64,000 nucleotides of DNA from Ignavibacteria bacterium (GTDB lineage: Bacteria; Bacteroidota; Ignavibacteria; Tepidaquicellales; Tepidaquicellaceae), in contig DATAJP010000002.1 of the NCBI GenBank assembly GCA_036262055.1, positions 1,102,161-1,166,160 of the forward strand, written 5' to 3'. Each line of letters starts with the position of its first letter. The first letter of the stretch is position 1. Of this stretch, positions 25,711 to 34,083 are shown in pieces. Position numbers and translations under genes: made by a program. Under the pieces are notes generated by a model that saw nothing but the letters and a program-made list of their open reading frames with translations, was not told the DNA's origin and made no database searches.

Positions 25711-27807
25711 ATGAAACATTTAATTACAATTTTGTTCTTATTTGTTTTTTGTTCAGGTGTAACTTTTGCACAGCCAAGAGCAAAGATAGTCACTCAATAC
25801 GTTACTCCGCAAATGCTTGCAAGCACTCCCGGCTTAACGCAAGACTCAACTGTTTCCTCAGGATTAAATACTGTTGCTAAAGGCACATTTGTATATCTGA
25901 GAGCATGGAACTGGGGAGATACTTCAAGTATCACAAATGCAAACTGGACATTAACTCAAAAACCCGCCGGCTCGAGTGCATCAATTTCTACAATCACCGG
26001 CTTGTCATGGTGGGCAAAATTCAAAGCAGATCTTACCGGAACATATGAGATAAGTGTATCTATGACAACTACCACAGGAACAAGAGATACCATAACAAAA
26101 ATTTATGCAAGCACATATGTAGGCACAGGAGGTTTTGATAACGTTGCTGCTCAATATCCGAACTGTATGTCATGCCACGGCTCAACGCCTAAGTTTCAGG
26201 ATATATTTAACCGATGGAAAGATTCCAAACATGCTACAACTTTTAAAACAAACATAACTTCGGGACCTTCTTCTTATGGAATAAATCAATTCAAGCTGCA
26301 CACACTTGGCTATGATCATAATATTTTTGCAGAGAACAATGGTTTTGATGATAAAGCGCGCCAATTAGGCTGGGTATGGAGCAGTTTTTCGCCTCCTAAG
26401 CCGGCTAATTGGGATTCTCTGAAAAACCGTTTTTCACAGCTTGTTGCATTTGCAAATGTTGGTTGTGAAAGCTGTCACGGAGCAGGAAGCGAGCACGTTC
26501 TCGGAGGCGGTGACACAATGAAAATTCAAAAAAGTGTTGATGAAGGCAATTGCGGAAAATGTCATGATGCTTCCGCAAGCACTCCGCAATTTGCACAGTT
26601 CAAAAATTCTCTGCACTCTGATGTTATCTGGAGCAGTTCGTTTGCACAGAACAATAACGGAACAAATAATTTGGATAACTGCATAAGATGTCACGACGGT
26701 AACGGATATGTGAACTATACAAAAGGTGTAGGAACAAACACTAACGGTTTCACAAAAGCAAAACAGGAAATGATAGCATGCGCATCGTGCCATGACCCTC
26801 ACGGAAACTCCAACCAGTTCAGTTTGCGGAACAGGCCTTCAAATGCGGATACACTTGCAAATGGTTTCCATTATACAAATGTAGGGAACGGAATAGTTTG
26901 TATGGATTGCCATAAGTCCAGAAAAAATTCATTAACCTATGTCAATACCAGAGTTACTTCTTCGACATGGGGACCGCATCATTCAGGTCAAACGGATGTT
27001 TATCAGGGACAAAATGCAGCTATGTTTGCGGGTCCGTATCAGTCAACAGCACACAAAGAATTTCTTGTCGGAGCATGCGTAAGATGCCATATGGCGCCTA
27101 CAGATACTTTGAATCCTGCCAACAGAAATAAGGTCGGGGATCACAGTATGAGTATGCATAATCCCGAAACAAATTTTGATAATCTGAGCGGATGCCAGAC
27201 CTGCCATTTTGGTAAAACAAGATTTGACCAATTTATTGCCCCGCAGGACTATGACGGAAATGGATTAACCGAAGCGTGGCAAAAGGAAATAGACGGATGT
27301 TTAAAGAATCTTAGACTTCAGCTCCCTCCGGTTGGAGTTGATTCGGTTGCATGGCAATTAGTCGCGGCGGATTCCAACAATGTTACATTAAGAAAAGCAT
27401 ATTTTAATTATTTGCTCATATATGAAGATGGAAGCCGCGGTATGCATAATCCTAAATTTGCAGTGGATGTTTTACTCAAGTCAAGAAATGCTCTTGTAGG
27501 AATCATGCCTGTTTCAACCGAGATTCCATTGAGATATGAAATGTCACAAAACTATCCGAATCCGTTCAATCCTGTAACTAAATTTAATATCTCAATAGCA
27601 AAAGCAGGGAACGTAAAAATCGTTGTATATGATATAACAGGAAGAGAAGTAACGGTTCTTTTAAACAATGTTCTGAATCCCGGCACATATAACGTTGAAT
27701 GGAACGCAACGAACTCATCAGGACGTTCGGTCAGCAGCGGAGTTTATTTTTATAAGATTGCTGCCGGTAGCTTTGTCGATGTAAAGAAAATGATGTTAAT
27801 AAAATAA
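25711..27807 (+). CDS. T9SS-targeted octaheme c-type cytochrome
   Basis: 698 residues. A signal peptide (cleavage near TFA|QPR) and an Ig-like domain (about 30-135, with GTYEISVSMTTTTGT) precede a cytochrome domain with eight CxxCH motifs: CMSCH, CESCH, CGKCH, CIRCH, CASCH, CMDCH, CVRCH and CQTCH. A C-terminal type A T9SS sorting domain follows from about residue 605 (NYPNPFNPVTKF, later GVYFYKI and a basic end). The set predicts export across the outer membrane by type IX secretion and display on the surface. It could be an electron outlet to minerals, electrodes or partner cells, or an enzyme such as an octaheme reductase; the active-site heme type cannot be told. It is the first gene of an operon with ccmE and ccmF. 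Confidence 0.88.
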   Translation: MKHLITILFLFVFCSGVTFAQPRAKIVTQYVTPQMLASTPGLTQDSTVSSGLNTVAKGTFVYLRAWNWGDTSSITNANWTLTQKPAGSSASISTITGLSWWAKFKADLTGTYEISVSMTTTTGTRDTITKIYASTYVGTGGFDNVAAQYPNCMSCHGSTPKFQDIFNRWKDSKHATTFKTNITSGPSSYGINQFKLHTLGYDHNIFAENNGFDDKARQLGWVWSSFSPPKPANWDSLKNRFSQLVAFANVGCESCHGAGSEHVLGGGDTMKIQKSVDEGNCGKCHDASASTPQFAQFKNSLHSDVIWSSSFAQNNNGTNNLDNCIRCHDGNGYVNYTKGVGTNTNGFTKAKQEMIACASCHDPHGNSNQFSLRNRPSNADTLANGFHYTNVGNGIVCMDCHKSRKNSLTYVNTRVTSSTWGPHHSGQTDVYQGQNAAMFAGPYQSTAHKEFLVGACVRCHMAPTDTLNPANRNKVGDHSMSMHNPETNFDNLSGCQTCHFGKTRFDQFIAPQDYDGNGLTEAWQKEIDGCLKNLRLQLPPVGVDSVAWQLVAADSNNVTLRKAYFNYLLIYEDGSRGMHNPKFAVDVLLKSRNALVGIMPVSTEIPLRYEMSQNYPNPFNPVTKFNISIAKAGNVKIVVYDITGREVTVLLNNVLNPGTYNVEWNATNSSGRSVSSGVYFYKIAAGSFVDVKKMMLIK

Positions 27808-27857
27808 TATTATTTTTTTAAATAGTTTTTTATAAGAATTAAATATTTTAATAAAAA

Positions 27858-28325
27858 ATGCGGATAAAATATATAGTTTTTTTAATTGCAGCGGGATTTT
27901 TATTTCAAGCTTGTGATAAGATGGAAGAAAAGAAAACCACGTCAACACAGAATCAACAAAATTTGTCAAACCGTGAGTTACCGCCTGATCATCCTCCTAT
28001 AAACAAAACTGAAAGCTCAAATACAGATTCAAAATCAGAGAGCGATGAGATGGTTATAAAAGTTAAGAAAAATGCTGAAGAAGCGGATGCTCTTTACGAA
28101 AAGGATAAATCCGAAGCCAATAAAAAAAATGCAATAGATAAAAATCTCGCTGCCGGAAACTATATGATGCTTGAAGCTGATGTTCCTGCTAAAGAAAAAT
28201 ACAGACCTGCTTTAAAATTTTATAGAAGAGTCTTAGCGTTAGACCCTAAAAACGAGGAAGCGCTTGCAAATAAAAAACAAATTGAAGATATATATGTTCA
28301 AATGGGACTTCCAATTCCTCAGTAA
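27858..28325 (+). CDS. Lipoprotein with TPR-like C-terminus
   Basis: 155 residues. A lipoprotein signal ends LFQAC (Cys19). A polar, Ser/Thr/Glu-rich linker follows, then helices with KYRPALKFYRRVLALDPKNE, the pattern of one tetratricopeptide repeat. It sits 50 bp after the octaheme gene and 88 bp before ccmE, so it may serve in cytochrome assembly or as a partner of the surface cytochrome. I do not recognise a named family. Confidence 0.7.
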   Translation: MRIKYIVFLIAAGFLFQACDKMEEKKTTSTQNQQNLSNRELPPDHPPINKTESSNTDSKSESDEMVIKVKKNAEEADALYEKDKSEANKKNAIDKNLAAGNYMMLEADVPAKEKYRPALKFYRRVLALDPKNEEALANKKQIEDIYVQMGLPIPQ

Positions 28326-28413
28326 AATGAAGCAGTGCAATAATGAATAGCACGGTTATGTACTTTGGTAAATCCAATCTTATGAAATTTTAATTAATTT
28401 CAATTAATTTAGA

Positions 28414-28818
28414 ATGAACAAGCAATCAAGAATAATTATAGGACTAATAATTATAGTCGCATTTCTTATAGTAGGGTTTATATCATTCATCGACAGCAAA
28501 ATTGAATATGTAAACTTTACGGAAGCTCAGAACAGAACAAGAACAGTTGAGGTTAAAGGAAGCTGGATTAAGGACAAAGAAAGCAAGTTTGATGCCGCTA
28601 CTAATCAGTTCACTTTTTTTATGAAAGATGACTATAATACAGAGATGAAAGTTGTATTTGACGGCGCAAAGCCGAATAATTTTGAAGTTGCAGAAGCTGT
28701 TGTGGTTAAAGGAAAAGTGAAAGACGGATATTTCCACGCAAAAGATATCCTGACCAAATGTCCTTCTAAATACGAAGCCGACGGCTCGGAAATTAAGACC
28801 TATAATCATTCAAAATAA
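28414..28818 (+). CDS. ccmE: Cytochrome c maturation protein CcmE (Cys-type heme chaperone)
   Basis: 134 residues. It has one N-terminal membrane helix (about 7-26) and the small beta-barrel of CcmE with VEVKGSWIKD, KVVFDGAKPNNFE and VVVKGKVKDGYFHAKDILTKCPSKY. CcmE carries heme from the cytoplasmic-membrane export complex to the CcmF/H lyase. The usual heme-binding His (HDEXY) is replaced by CPSKY, that is CxxxY, the variant known from some sulfate reducers and archaea. It is followed after 3 bp by ccmF. Its position next to multiheme genes matches high demand for heme attachment. Confidence 0.9.
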   Translation: MNKQSRIIIGLIIIVAFLIVGFISFIDSKIEYVNFTEAQNRTRTVEVKGSWIKDKESKFDAATNQFTFFMKDDYNTEMKVVFDGAKPNNFEVAEAVVVKGKVKDGYFHAKDILTKCPSKYEADGSEIKTYNHSK

Positions 28819-28821
28819 ACT

Positions 28822-31098
28822 ATGATTGGAAAAATCTTAATATATTCTGCTTTCATAGCATCAATTATTTCCATCTTTTCTTTTTTCAAAGTTCATTTTG
28901 GTTATAATAAATACTTAAGAGCCGGAAGAACATTTTTTCTGATAACAGTTACCTGCATTATTTTTGCATCTGCTCTTTTGATGTATCTGATTTTAACCCA
29001 TCAATATCAGTATGCTTATATCTGGGAGCATAGCAATGGAGAATTACAGCTTCCCTTATTGATTTCAACATTTTATGCGGGACAAGAGGGAAGTTTTATG
29101 CTTTGGACTTTTATGACTGCTGTTATCGGGATTATACTGCTTAATTATGTTTCTAAGGGCAACCGTCTTGAACCCCAGGTAATGTTCATGTATGGTCTAG
29201 TTCTTGCATTCCTTGCTTTTATTCTTATTCTTAAATCTCCGTTTCTTTATATATGGGATAAATGGCCCGGCGAAGTTGATATAGGCTTTATGCCTGAGCA
29301 GGGAAAAGGATTAAATCCTCTTCTTCAAAATTTCTGGATGTCAATTCATCCCCCTACATTGTTTCTTGGATTTGCTTCTCTTGCTGTTCCTTTTTCTTTC
29401 GCAATAGCAACACTTATGAAGAATAAGTACAATGAATGGATAAATTATTCCATGCCGTGGCTGTTGTTTTCGGGAGGTATTCTCGGACTTGGAATTATGA
29501 TGGGCGGCTACTGGGCTTACGGAGTTCTCGGCTGGGGAGGTTACTGGGCATGGGACCCTGTAGAAAATTCTTCTTTCATTCCATGGCTTATTACTGTTGC
29601 AGCAGTTCATACAATGGTTGCACAAAAAAGAACAGGCGGCTTTAAGAAGACAAATTTAATTTTATGCATTCTTGCCTTCCTGCTCGTTTTATATTCTACG
29701 TTCTTAACAAGAAGCGGTATTCTCGGTGATTCTTCTGTTCATTCATTTGTTGATCCGGGATTTGAAGTTTATATAACTCTTTTAGTCTTCATCGGTTTAT
29801 TTCTTATCATTTCTGTCGTTGCAATTATATACAGATTAAAGGAATTAAAATCTTTAAGTCTTAATCAGAACAAGCTTTTAACGAGAGAGTCGGCTCTTTT
29901 TGTCGGTGCAATTACACTTTGTGCAGCTGCAACTGTCATATTCGCAGGCACCAGCTGGCCTATTTTTTCTAAAGGTTCCGTTGATGGCGCATTTTATAAT
30001 AAAATGAATCTACCGCTGGCAATAATGATTGCTTTGATTAATGGAATCAGCTTGCTTTTAAAATGGAAAACATCAGACGATAAAAATTTTTTTAAGGGTT
30101 TGATTTTTCCTTTATCGTTATCTGTTGTTATTACTGTAGTATTAGTATTCATTGGTGTGCAGGATTTTCTCATCGCTTTATTTGCCTGTTCGGCATTATT
30201 TGCATTCTTTATAAACGCTCAGATTATAGCAAGAATTTTTAAAAAGAACTGGTCGCTTGCAGGAGCTTATATTGCGCACATCGGTATTGCTCTTGTATTT
30301 CTTGGTATCATTGCTTCAGCCAGATACAGTGAAGAAGAAAATATATCGCTTGAGCTTAACAAACCTAAAGAAGCATTCGGGTATACGTTAACATATATCG
30401 GCGCTTCTCCTTTTGAAGACCCCGATAATAAAACTGATGTAAAATATCATTTTAATGTGCTTGTTGAAAAAGACGGAAAAGAAATGGTCTTAAAGCCGAT
30501 AATGTATTTCAGCCAATTCTCTGATGGTGTTATGAAGAATCCTGATATTGCAAATTTTTATACCAAAGACCTGTATTTATCACCGATGGGACTTGAAGTG
30601 CCCGAACAATTTAGCCAGGAAGAGCTTCATGACATCAAGAAAGGCGGGGAGTTAAAAATGGGGGACTTAACAATCAACTTTATAGATTTTGATTTTGGAA
30701 ATACTCAAAAGGGCGGAAAAGAAATGCAAGAAGGTAATTTTACTGTGGGAGCTATGATGAAAGTTTCTGACAGTAAATATACCGAAAATTTGTCTCCTAA
30801 AATTGTATATAAAGAAGGGAATCCTGAATATGAACCCGCCATAATAACAGGCAACGATAATTATATATTCTATTTTACAAAAATGAATGTTCCGCAGGGA
30901 GAAGAAGAAGCCTCAGCAACAATTGCGGTAGTGGATAAAAGAAATGTGAACAATGAAAACCAAACTGCAGATGAAACACTTGTTGTAACTGCCTCAATAA
31001 AGCCGTTTATAAATGTCTTATGGATTGGAACAGTAGTTTTAGTTTTAGGATTTATGGTTTCAATAATCAGGAGAAGAAAAGAGTTATATTCTAAATAA
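28822..31098 (+). CDS. ccmF: Cytochrome c heme lyase subunit CcmF
   Basis: 758 residues with about fifteen membrane helices. The WWD heme-handling motif is visible as WGGYWAWDPVENSSF (around residues 238-252), preceded by NPLLQNFWMSIHPPTLFLG (a His-containing external loop) as in CcmF. A C-terminal periplasmic domain (about 510-735) and a last membrane helix are typical. It joins heme to CxxCH motifs of apocytochromes in the periplasm. It is coupled to ccmE (3-bp gap). Other ccm genes (ccmA-D, G, H) are not in the window. Confidence 0.92.
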   Translation: MIGKILIYSAFIASIISIFSFFKVHFGYNKYLRAGRTFFLITVTCIIFASALLMYLILTHQYQYAYIWEHSNGELQLPLLISTFYAGQEGSFMLWTFMTAVIGIILLNYVSKGNRLEPQVMFMYGLVLAFLAFILILKSPFLYIWDKWPGEVDIGFMPEQGKGLNPLLQNFWMSIHPPTLFLGFASLAVPFSFAIATLMKNKYNEWINYSMPWLLFSGGILGLGIMMGGYWAYGVLGWGGYWAWDPVENSSFIPWLITVAAVHTMVAQKRTGGFKKTNLILCILAFLLVLYSTFLTRSGILGDSSVHSFVDPGFEVYITLLVFIGLFLIISVVAIIYRLKELKSLSLNQNKLLTRESALFVGAITLCAAATVIFAGTSWPIFSKGSVDGAFYNKMNLPLAIMIALINGISLLLKWKTSDDKNFFKGLIFPLSLSVVITVVLVFIGVQDFLIALFACSALFAFFINAQIIARIFKKNWSLAGAYIAHIGIALVFLGIIASARYSEEENISLELNKPKEAFGYTLTYIGASPFEDPDNKTDVKYHFNVLVEKDGKEMVLKPIMYFSQFSDGVMKNPDIANFYTKDLYLSPMGLEVPEQFSQEELHDIKKGGELKMGDLTINFIDFDFGNTQKGGKEMQEGNFTVGAMMKVSDSKYTENLSPKIVYKEGNPEYEPAIITGNDNYIFYFTKMNVPQGEEEASATIAVVDKRNVNNENQTADETLVVTASIKPFINVLWIGTVVLVLGFMVSIIRRRKELYSK

Positions 31099-31187
31099 AG
31101 TTTCATAACAAACACCTCTAACAATAAACATCTCTAATTGGTTAATTAGTTTTAAAAATAATTAATCTGCAATTTCTTTTATCCGTG

Positions 31188-31613
31188 CTAATTATAAAAA
31201 ATTTCTTCATTCAGATATTCGGTTCCGTTGGTTCTCCAATAAATTACAACTTTCCAAAGTCCCGACGAAAAATTATTTAAACTGATTATTTGTTCCTTTT
31301 CGTTTTCCTTTAACAGAAAGATTTTATCTTCTGAATCATCCGATGGTCTGTAAAATGTAACCTCGCCTGATTTCGGAATGGCATCCGAAGGAAAACTAAT
31401 GTGCAAATCAGAATTTATTTTTGTTATCATTATACTCTCCTTTAAGGACTGTGTCCTTTTCTTTTTATCGATTTGTTCCTGATATTTAAGTTCTTTTTCA
31501 TAATAATTATCAGTTACCAAATCAATGTTTTGTCTCATTGATATGAAGACAAGTGAAGCAATTCCTAAAATGAAAATTGCGTAAACAAGAATTATTTTTT
31601 TACCCCAATTCAT
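31188..31613 (-). CDS. ccoH: FixH/CcoH family cbb3 oxidase assembly protein
   Basis: 141 residues. One N-terminal membrane helix (about 7-26, IILVYAIFILGIASLVF) is followed by RQNIDLVTDNYYEKELKYQE, a well-known CcoH/FixH block, and a small beta domain. It is the last gene of the cco operon, overlapping ccoG by 4 bp. CcoH is needed for late assembly of the cbb3 oxidase. Confidence 0.82.
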   Translation of the reverse strand: MNWGKKIILVYAIFILGIASLVFISMRQNIDLVTDNYYEKELKYQEQIDKKKRTQSLKESIMITKINSDLHISFPSDAIPKSGEVTFYRPSDDSEDKIFLLKENEKEQIISLNNFSSGLWKVVIYWRTNGTEYLNEEIFYN

Positions 31614-33019
31614 TCGCTTTTCCTTTTACTTACGGGTGCCATAAACGATGTCTCAATGTTATCAATTACTTTTCCATTGCTTAAAACACCAATTTCTAAT
31701 AACTCCGTTGAAGATTTAATGTCACTTTTATTTTTAATGAGTAATAATTTGAAATCTTTATGTTCTTGCTGCGGTATTACTAAATTATCGGATAATAATT
31801 TCATTTCAACATCCGGATTGTCAATTCTAAATTCAACCGGAATATCATTAAACGACTTATTATAAATCTTCACATCATACACATTGCTGATTTTATTATC
31901 CGGCTGCTCTTGAAAAAACATTCCGGGTGTTCGCAGAATCAGAACATCGAGTTCTTCCCGGTTTAAAAGCAGAAATGTGAACACGCCGATTAATAAAACT
32001 AAAACAGTTGTATAACCAATCATTCTCGCGGTAAATTTGAATGATGATTTGTCCTTAAGCTGGTTTGCTGACGCATATCTAATTAAATCTCTTTCAAAGC
32101 CAACTTTATTCATAATTGAATTACACGCATCTATGCAAGCAGTACAGTTCACGCATTCAAGCTGTGTTCCGTTACGAATATCTATTCCCGTAGGACAAAC
32201 ATCAACACATTGATGGCAATCGATGCAATCTCCTTTATCACGAGTCTCATTTCTTTTCATATGACCGCGTGGTTCACCGCGTACATAATCATATGCAATA
32301 ACAATTGAATTTGGGTCAAGCAATACTCCCTGCAATCTGCCATAGGGACATGCAAGAATACAAACTTGTTCTCTTATAAAAGAAAAAACAGCAAAAAAAG
32401 CCAGAGAGAACATTATTATGGCAATTAATCCCGAAATATGATTTGAAGGATTATCTGTCACTATTTTAATAAGTTCATCCGTACCTATTACATATGACAA
32501 AAATGTATTTGCGATAATAAATGAGATTGCAAAAAAGATTGAATATTTAAAAACTCTTTTAAATGTTTTATTAAAACCCCAATTCTTTTTTGCAAGGGCA
32601 CGCTGCTGATTTGCATCACCGTCAATCAGGTATTCAATTTTCCTGAAAAGCATTTCGAGAAAAATCGTCTGAGGGCAAATCCAGCCGCAGAAAAATCGTC
32701 CATATATAATAGTGAACAAAATTAGAAACACGATTGAAACAATTGCAAAAACCACGATGAGATAAAAATCCTGCGGACCGAAGGGCTGACCGAATATTAT
32801 AAATTTCCTCTCTATGATATTTAGCAAAACAAAAGGGTGCCCCTCAATTTTTATCCACGGCAGTCCGAATAAAACAGCAAATAACAGCCAGCTTACATAA
32901 GTGCGGGCTTTATAGAAATTCCCCTTCGGCTTTTTAGGATAAATCCATTTGCGTTTTCCTTTTTCGCCTATTATGGAAAGCTTATCACGGAATTCAATAT
33001 TTGTTACAGCTGTCTGCAA
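31610..33019 (-). CDS. ccoG: CcoG/FixG cbb3 oxidase maturation protein (4Fe-4S)
   Basis: 469 residues with about five membrane helices. Fe-S sites: a cluster motif CGWICPQTIFLE (about 115-126), CILACPYGRLQG, and two ferredoxin sets CIDCHQCVDVCP and CVNCTACIDACN. A periplasmic Ig-like C-terminal domain follows (about 365-460). CcoG is a membrane Fe-S protein that reduces copper for insertion into CcoN. It follows ccoP by 4 bp and overlaps ccoH by 4 bp. Confidence 0.92.
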   Translation of the reverse strand: MQTAVTNIEFRDKLSIIGEKGKRKWIYPKKPKGNFYKARTYVSWLLFAVLFGLPWIKIEGHPFVLLNIIERKFIIFGQPFGPQDFYLIVVFAIVSIVFLILFTIIYGRFFCGWICPQTIFLEMLFRKIEYLIDGDANQQRALAKKNWGFNKTFKRVFKYSIFFAISFIIANTFLSYVIGTDELIKIVTDNPSNHISGLIAIIMFSLAFFAVFSFIREQVCILACPYGRLQGVLLDPNSIVIAYDYVRGEPRGHMKRNETRDKGDCIDCHQCVDVCPTGIDIRNGTQLECVNCTACIDACNSIMNKVGFERDLIRYASANQLKDKSSFKFTARMIGYTTVLVLLIGVFTFLLLNREELDVLILRTPGMFFQEQPDNKISNVYDVKIYNKSFNDIPVEFRIDNPDVEMKLLSDNLVIPQQEHKDFKLLLIKNKSDIKSSTELLEIGVLSNGKVIDNIETSFMAPVSKRKSE

Positions 33020-33023
33020 TTAT

Positions 33024-33896
33024 TTATTTACTTTTTAGTGAATCTTTTTTTAATGAATCAGTTTTAATTTCAGTTGAATCAATATACAAAATCCCTTCCG
33101 CCTGTTTGCCGTTCGGTGGGTTACTTCCTTTGAGCGATAAAATATAACTTGCAACCGCCTGAATTTGCTTTGGACTCAACTGGGTTTTCCAGCTAATCAT
33201 TCCTTTTTCAGGAACTCCAACGGAAATAGTTTTAAATACATTTCCGATACTTCCACCGTGAATCCAATATTCATCAGTGAAATTCGGTCCTATCAAACCT
33301 TCGCCTTTAGAACCATGACAGATTACGCAATTAGAGAAATAGATTGTTTTTCCCCGTTCCAATGTTGCATCATCTTTCATATATTGAGCCGTTTCCTCAT
33401 TAATAAAAGCGCCGGATTTAATTAATTCATCCCTCTCCATCTGTGCAACTTTCATTTCACTGCTATACTCCTGTGAAGATAGATCTCCCGTTCCAAAAAC
33501 GTGATAATGCAGAATGTAAAAAACCGAGAACAGGAGAGAAAAAATAAAAATATAATTAAGAAGAGGGGGTAAATTATTATCAAGCTCTTTTATCCCGTCA
33601 TATTCATGTTCCAATTGGGGATCGTTTTCCTGAACCGGCTTCAAAGAATAAAATATACCGCCCCAGTTAATTTTAAACTTTTTTTCTTTTTTTACTTTTA
33701 CTTTCGGTTCATCATCAGAGAACATCAGAGCAAAAAATATCCACGCAATAATAATCCCCAAAACTCCAAGCATTATATACGGGATTTTTTCAGACATATC
33801 CGGCTCTGCAGTCTGAGCAAACGTATTATTTACGAAAAGAAGAAATTCTGCAAAGAGACTATAAATAAAAAATTTCTTTTTCATTTTATTATTCAA
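33024..33896 (-). CDS. ccoP: cbb3 cytochrome oxidase subunit III (CcoP), single heme c
   Basis: 290 residues. It has a signal-like N-terminal helix (residues about 8-28), a second helix (about 37-59), a third (about 112-131) after the CcoP motif ELDNNLPPLLNYIF, and one heme c domain with SNCVICHGSKGEGLIGPNF (CxxCH) and a Met ligand in GMISWKT. Proteobacterial CcoP has two hemes; here one is present, as in other Bacteroidetes-type oxidases. It overlaps ccoQ by 8 bp. It delivers electrons to the CcoNO core. Confidence 0.88.
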   Translation of the reverse strand: MNNKMKKKFFIYSLFAEFLLFVNNTFAQTAEPDMSEKIPYIMLGVLGIIIAWIFFALMFSDDEPKVKVKKEKKFKINWGGIFYSLKPVQENDPQLEHEYDGIKELDNNLPPLLNYIFIFSLLFSVFYILHYHVFGTGDLSSQEYSSEMKVAQMERDELIKSGAFINEETAQYMKDDATLERGKTIYFSNCVICHGSKGEGLIGPNFTDEYWIHGGSIGNVFKTISVGVPEKGMISWKTQLSPKQIQAVASYILSLKGSNPPNGKQAEGILYIDSTEIKTDSLKKDSLKSK

Positions 33897-34083
33897 GTTC
33901 TGTTTGATTTTGTTTTAAAGTTTCAGTGTCATCAAGAGGCAATAAACTCATTTTGTTCAGATACGGCTTCTTTACTTTTATTATCCACACAATCATTATC
34001 GAGAAAAAAACAAAAAAAACAACAAGAGAAAAAATTCCATATACATCAACACCTTCAGTTCCTGATAAAATATTCTTAAACAT
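33889..34083 (-). CDS. ccoQ: CcoQ-like small cbb3 oxidase subunit
   Basis: 64 residues. One membrane helix (about 16-36, GIFSLVVFFVFFSIMIVWIIK) with a polar tail. It lies between ccoNO and ccoP, overlapping both. Sequence conservation of CcoQ is low; the name rests on size, topology and position. Confidence 0.72.
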   Translation of the reverse strand: MFKNILSGTEGVDVYGIFSLVVFFVFFSIMIVWIIKVKKPYLNKMSLLPLDDTETLKQNQTELE

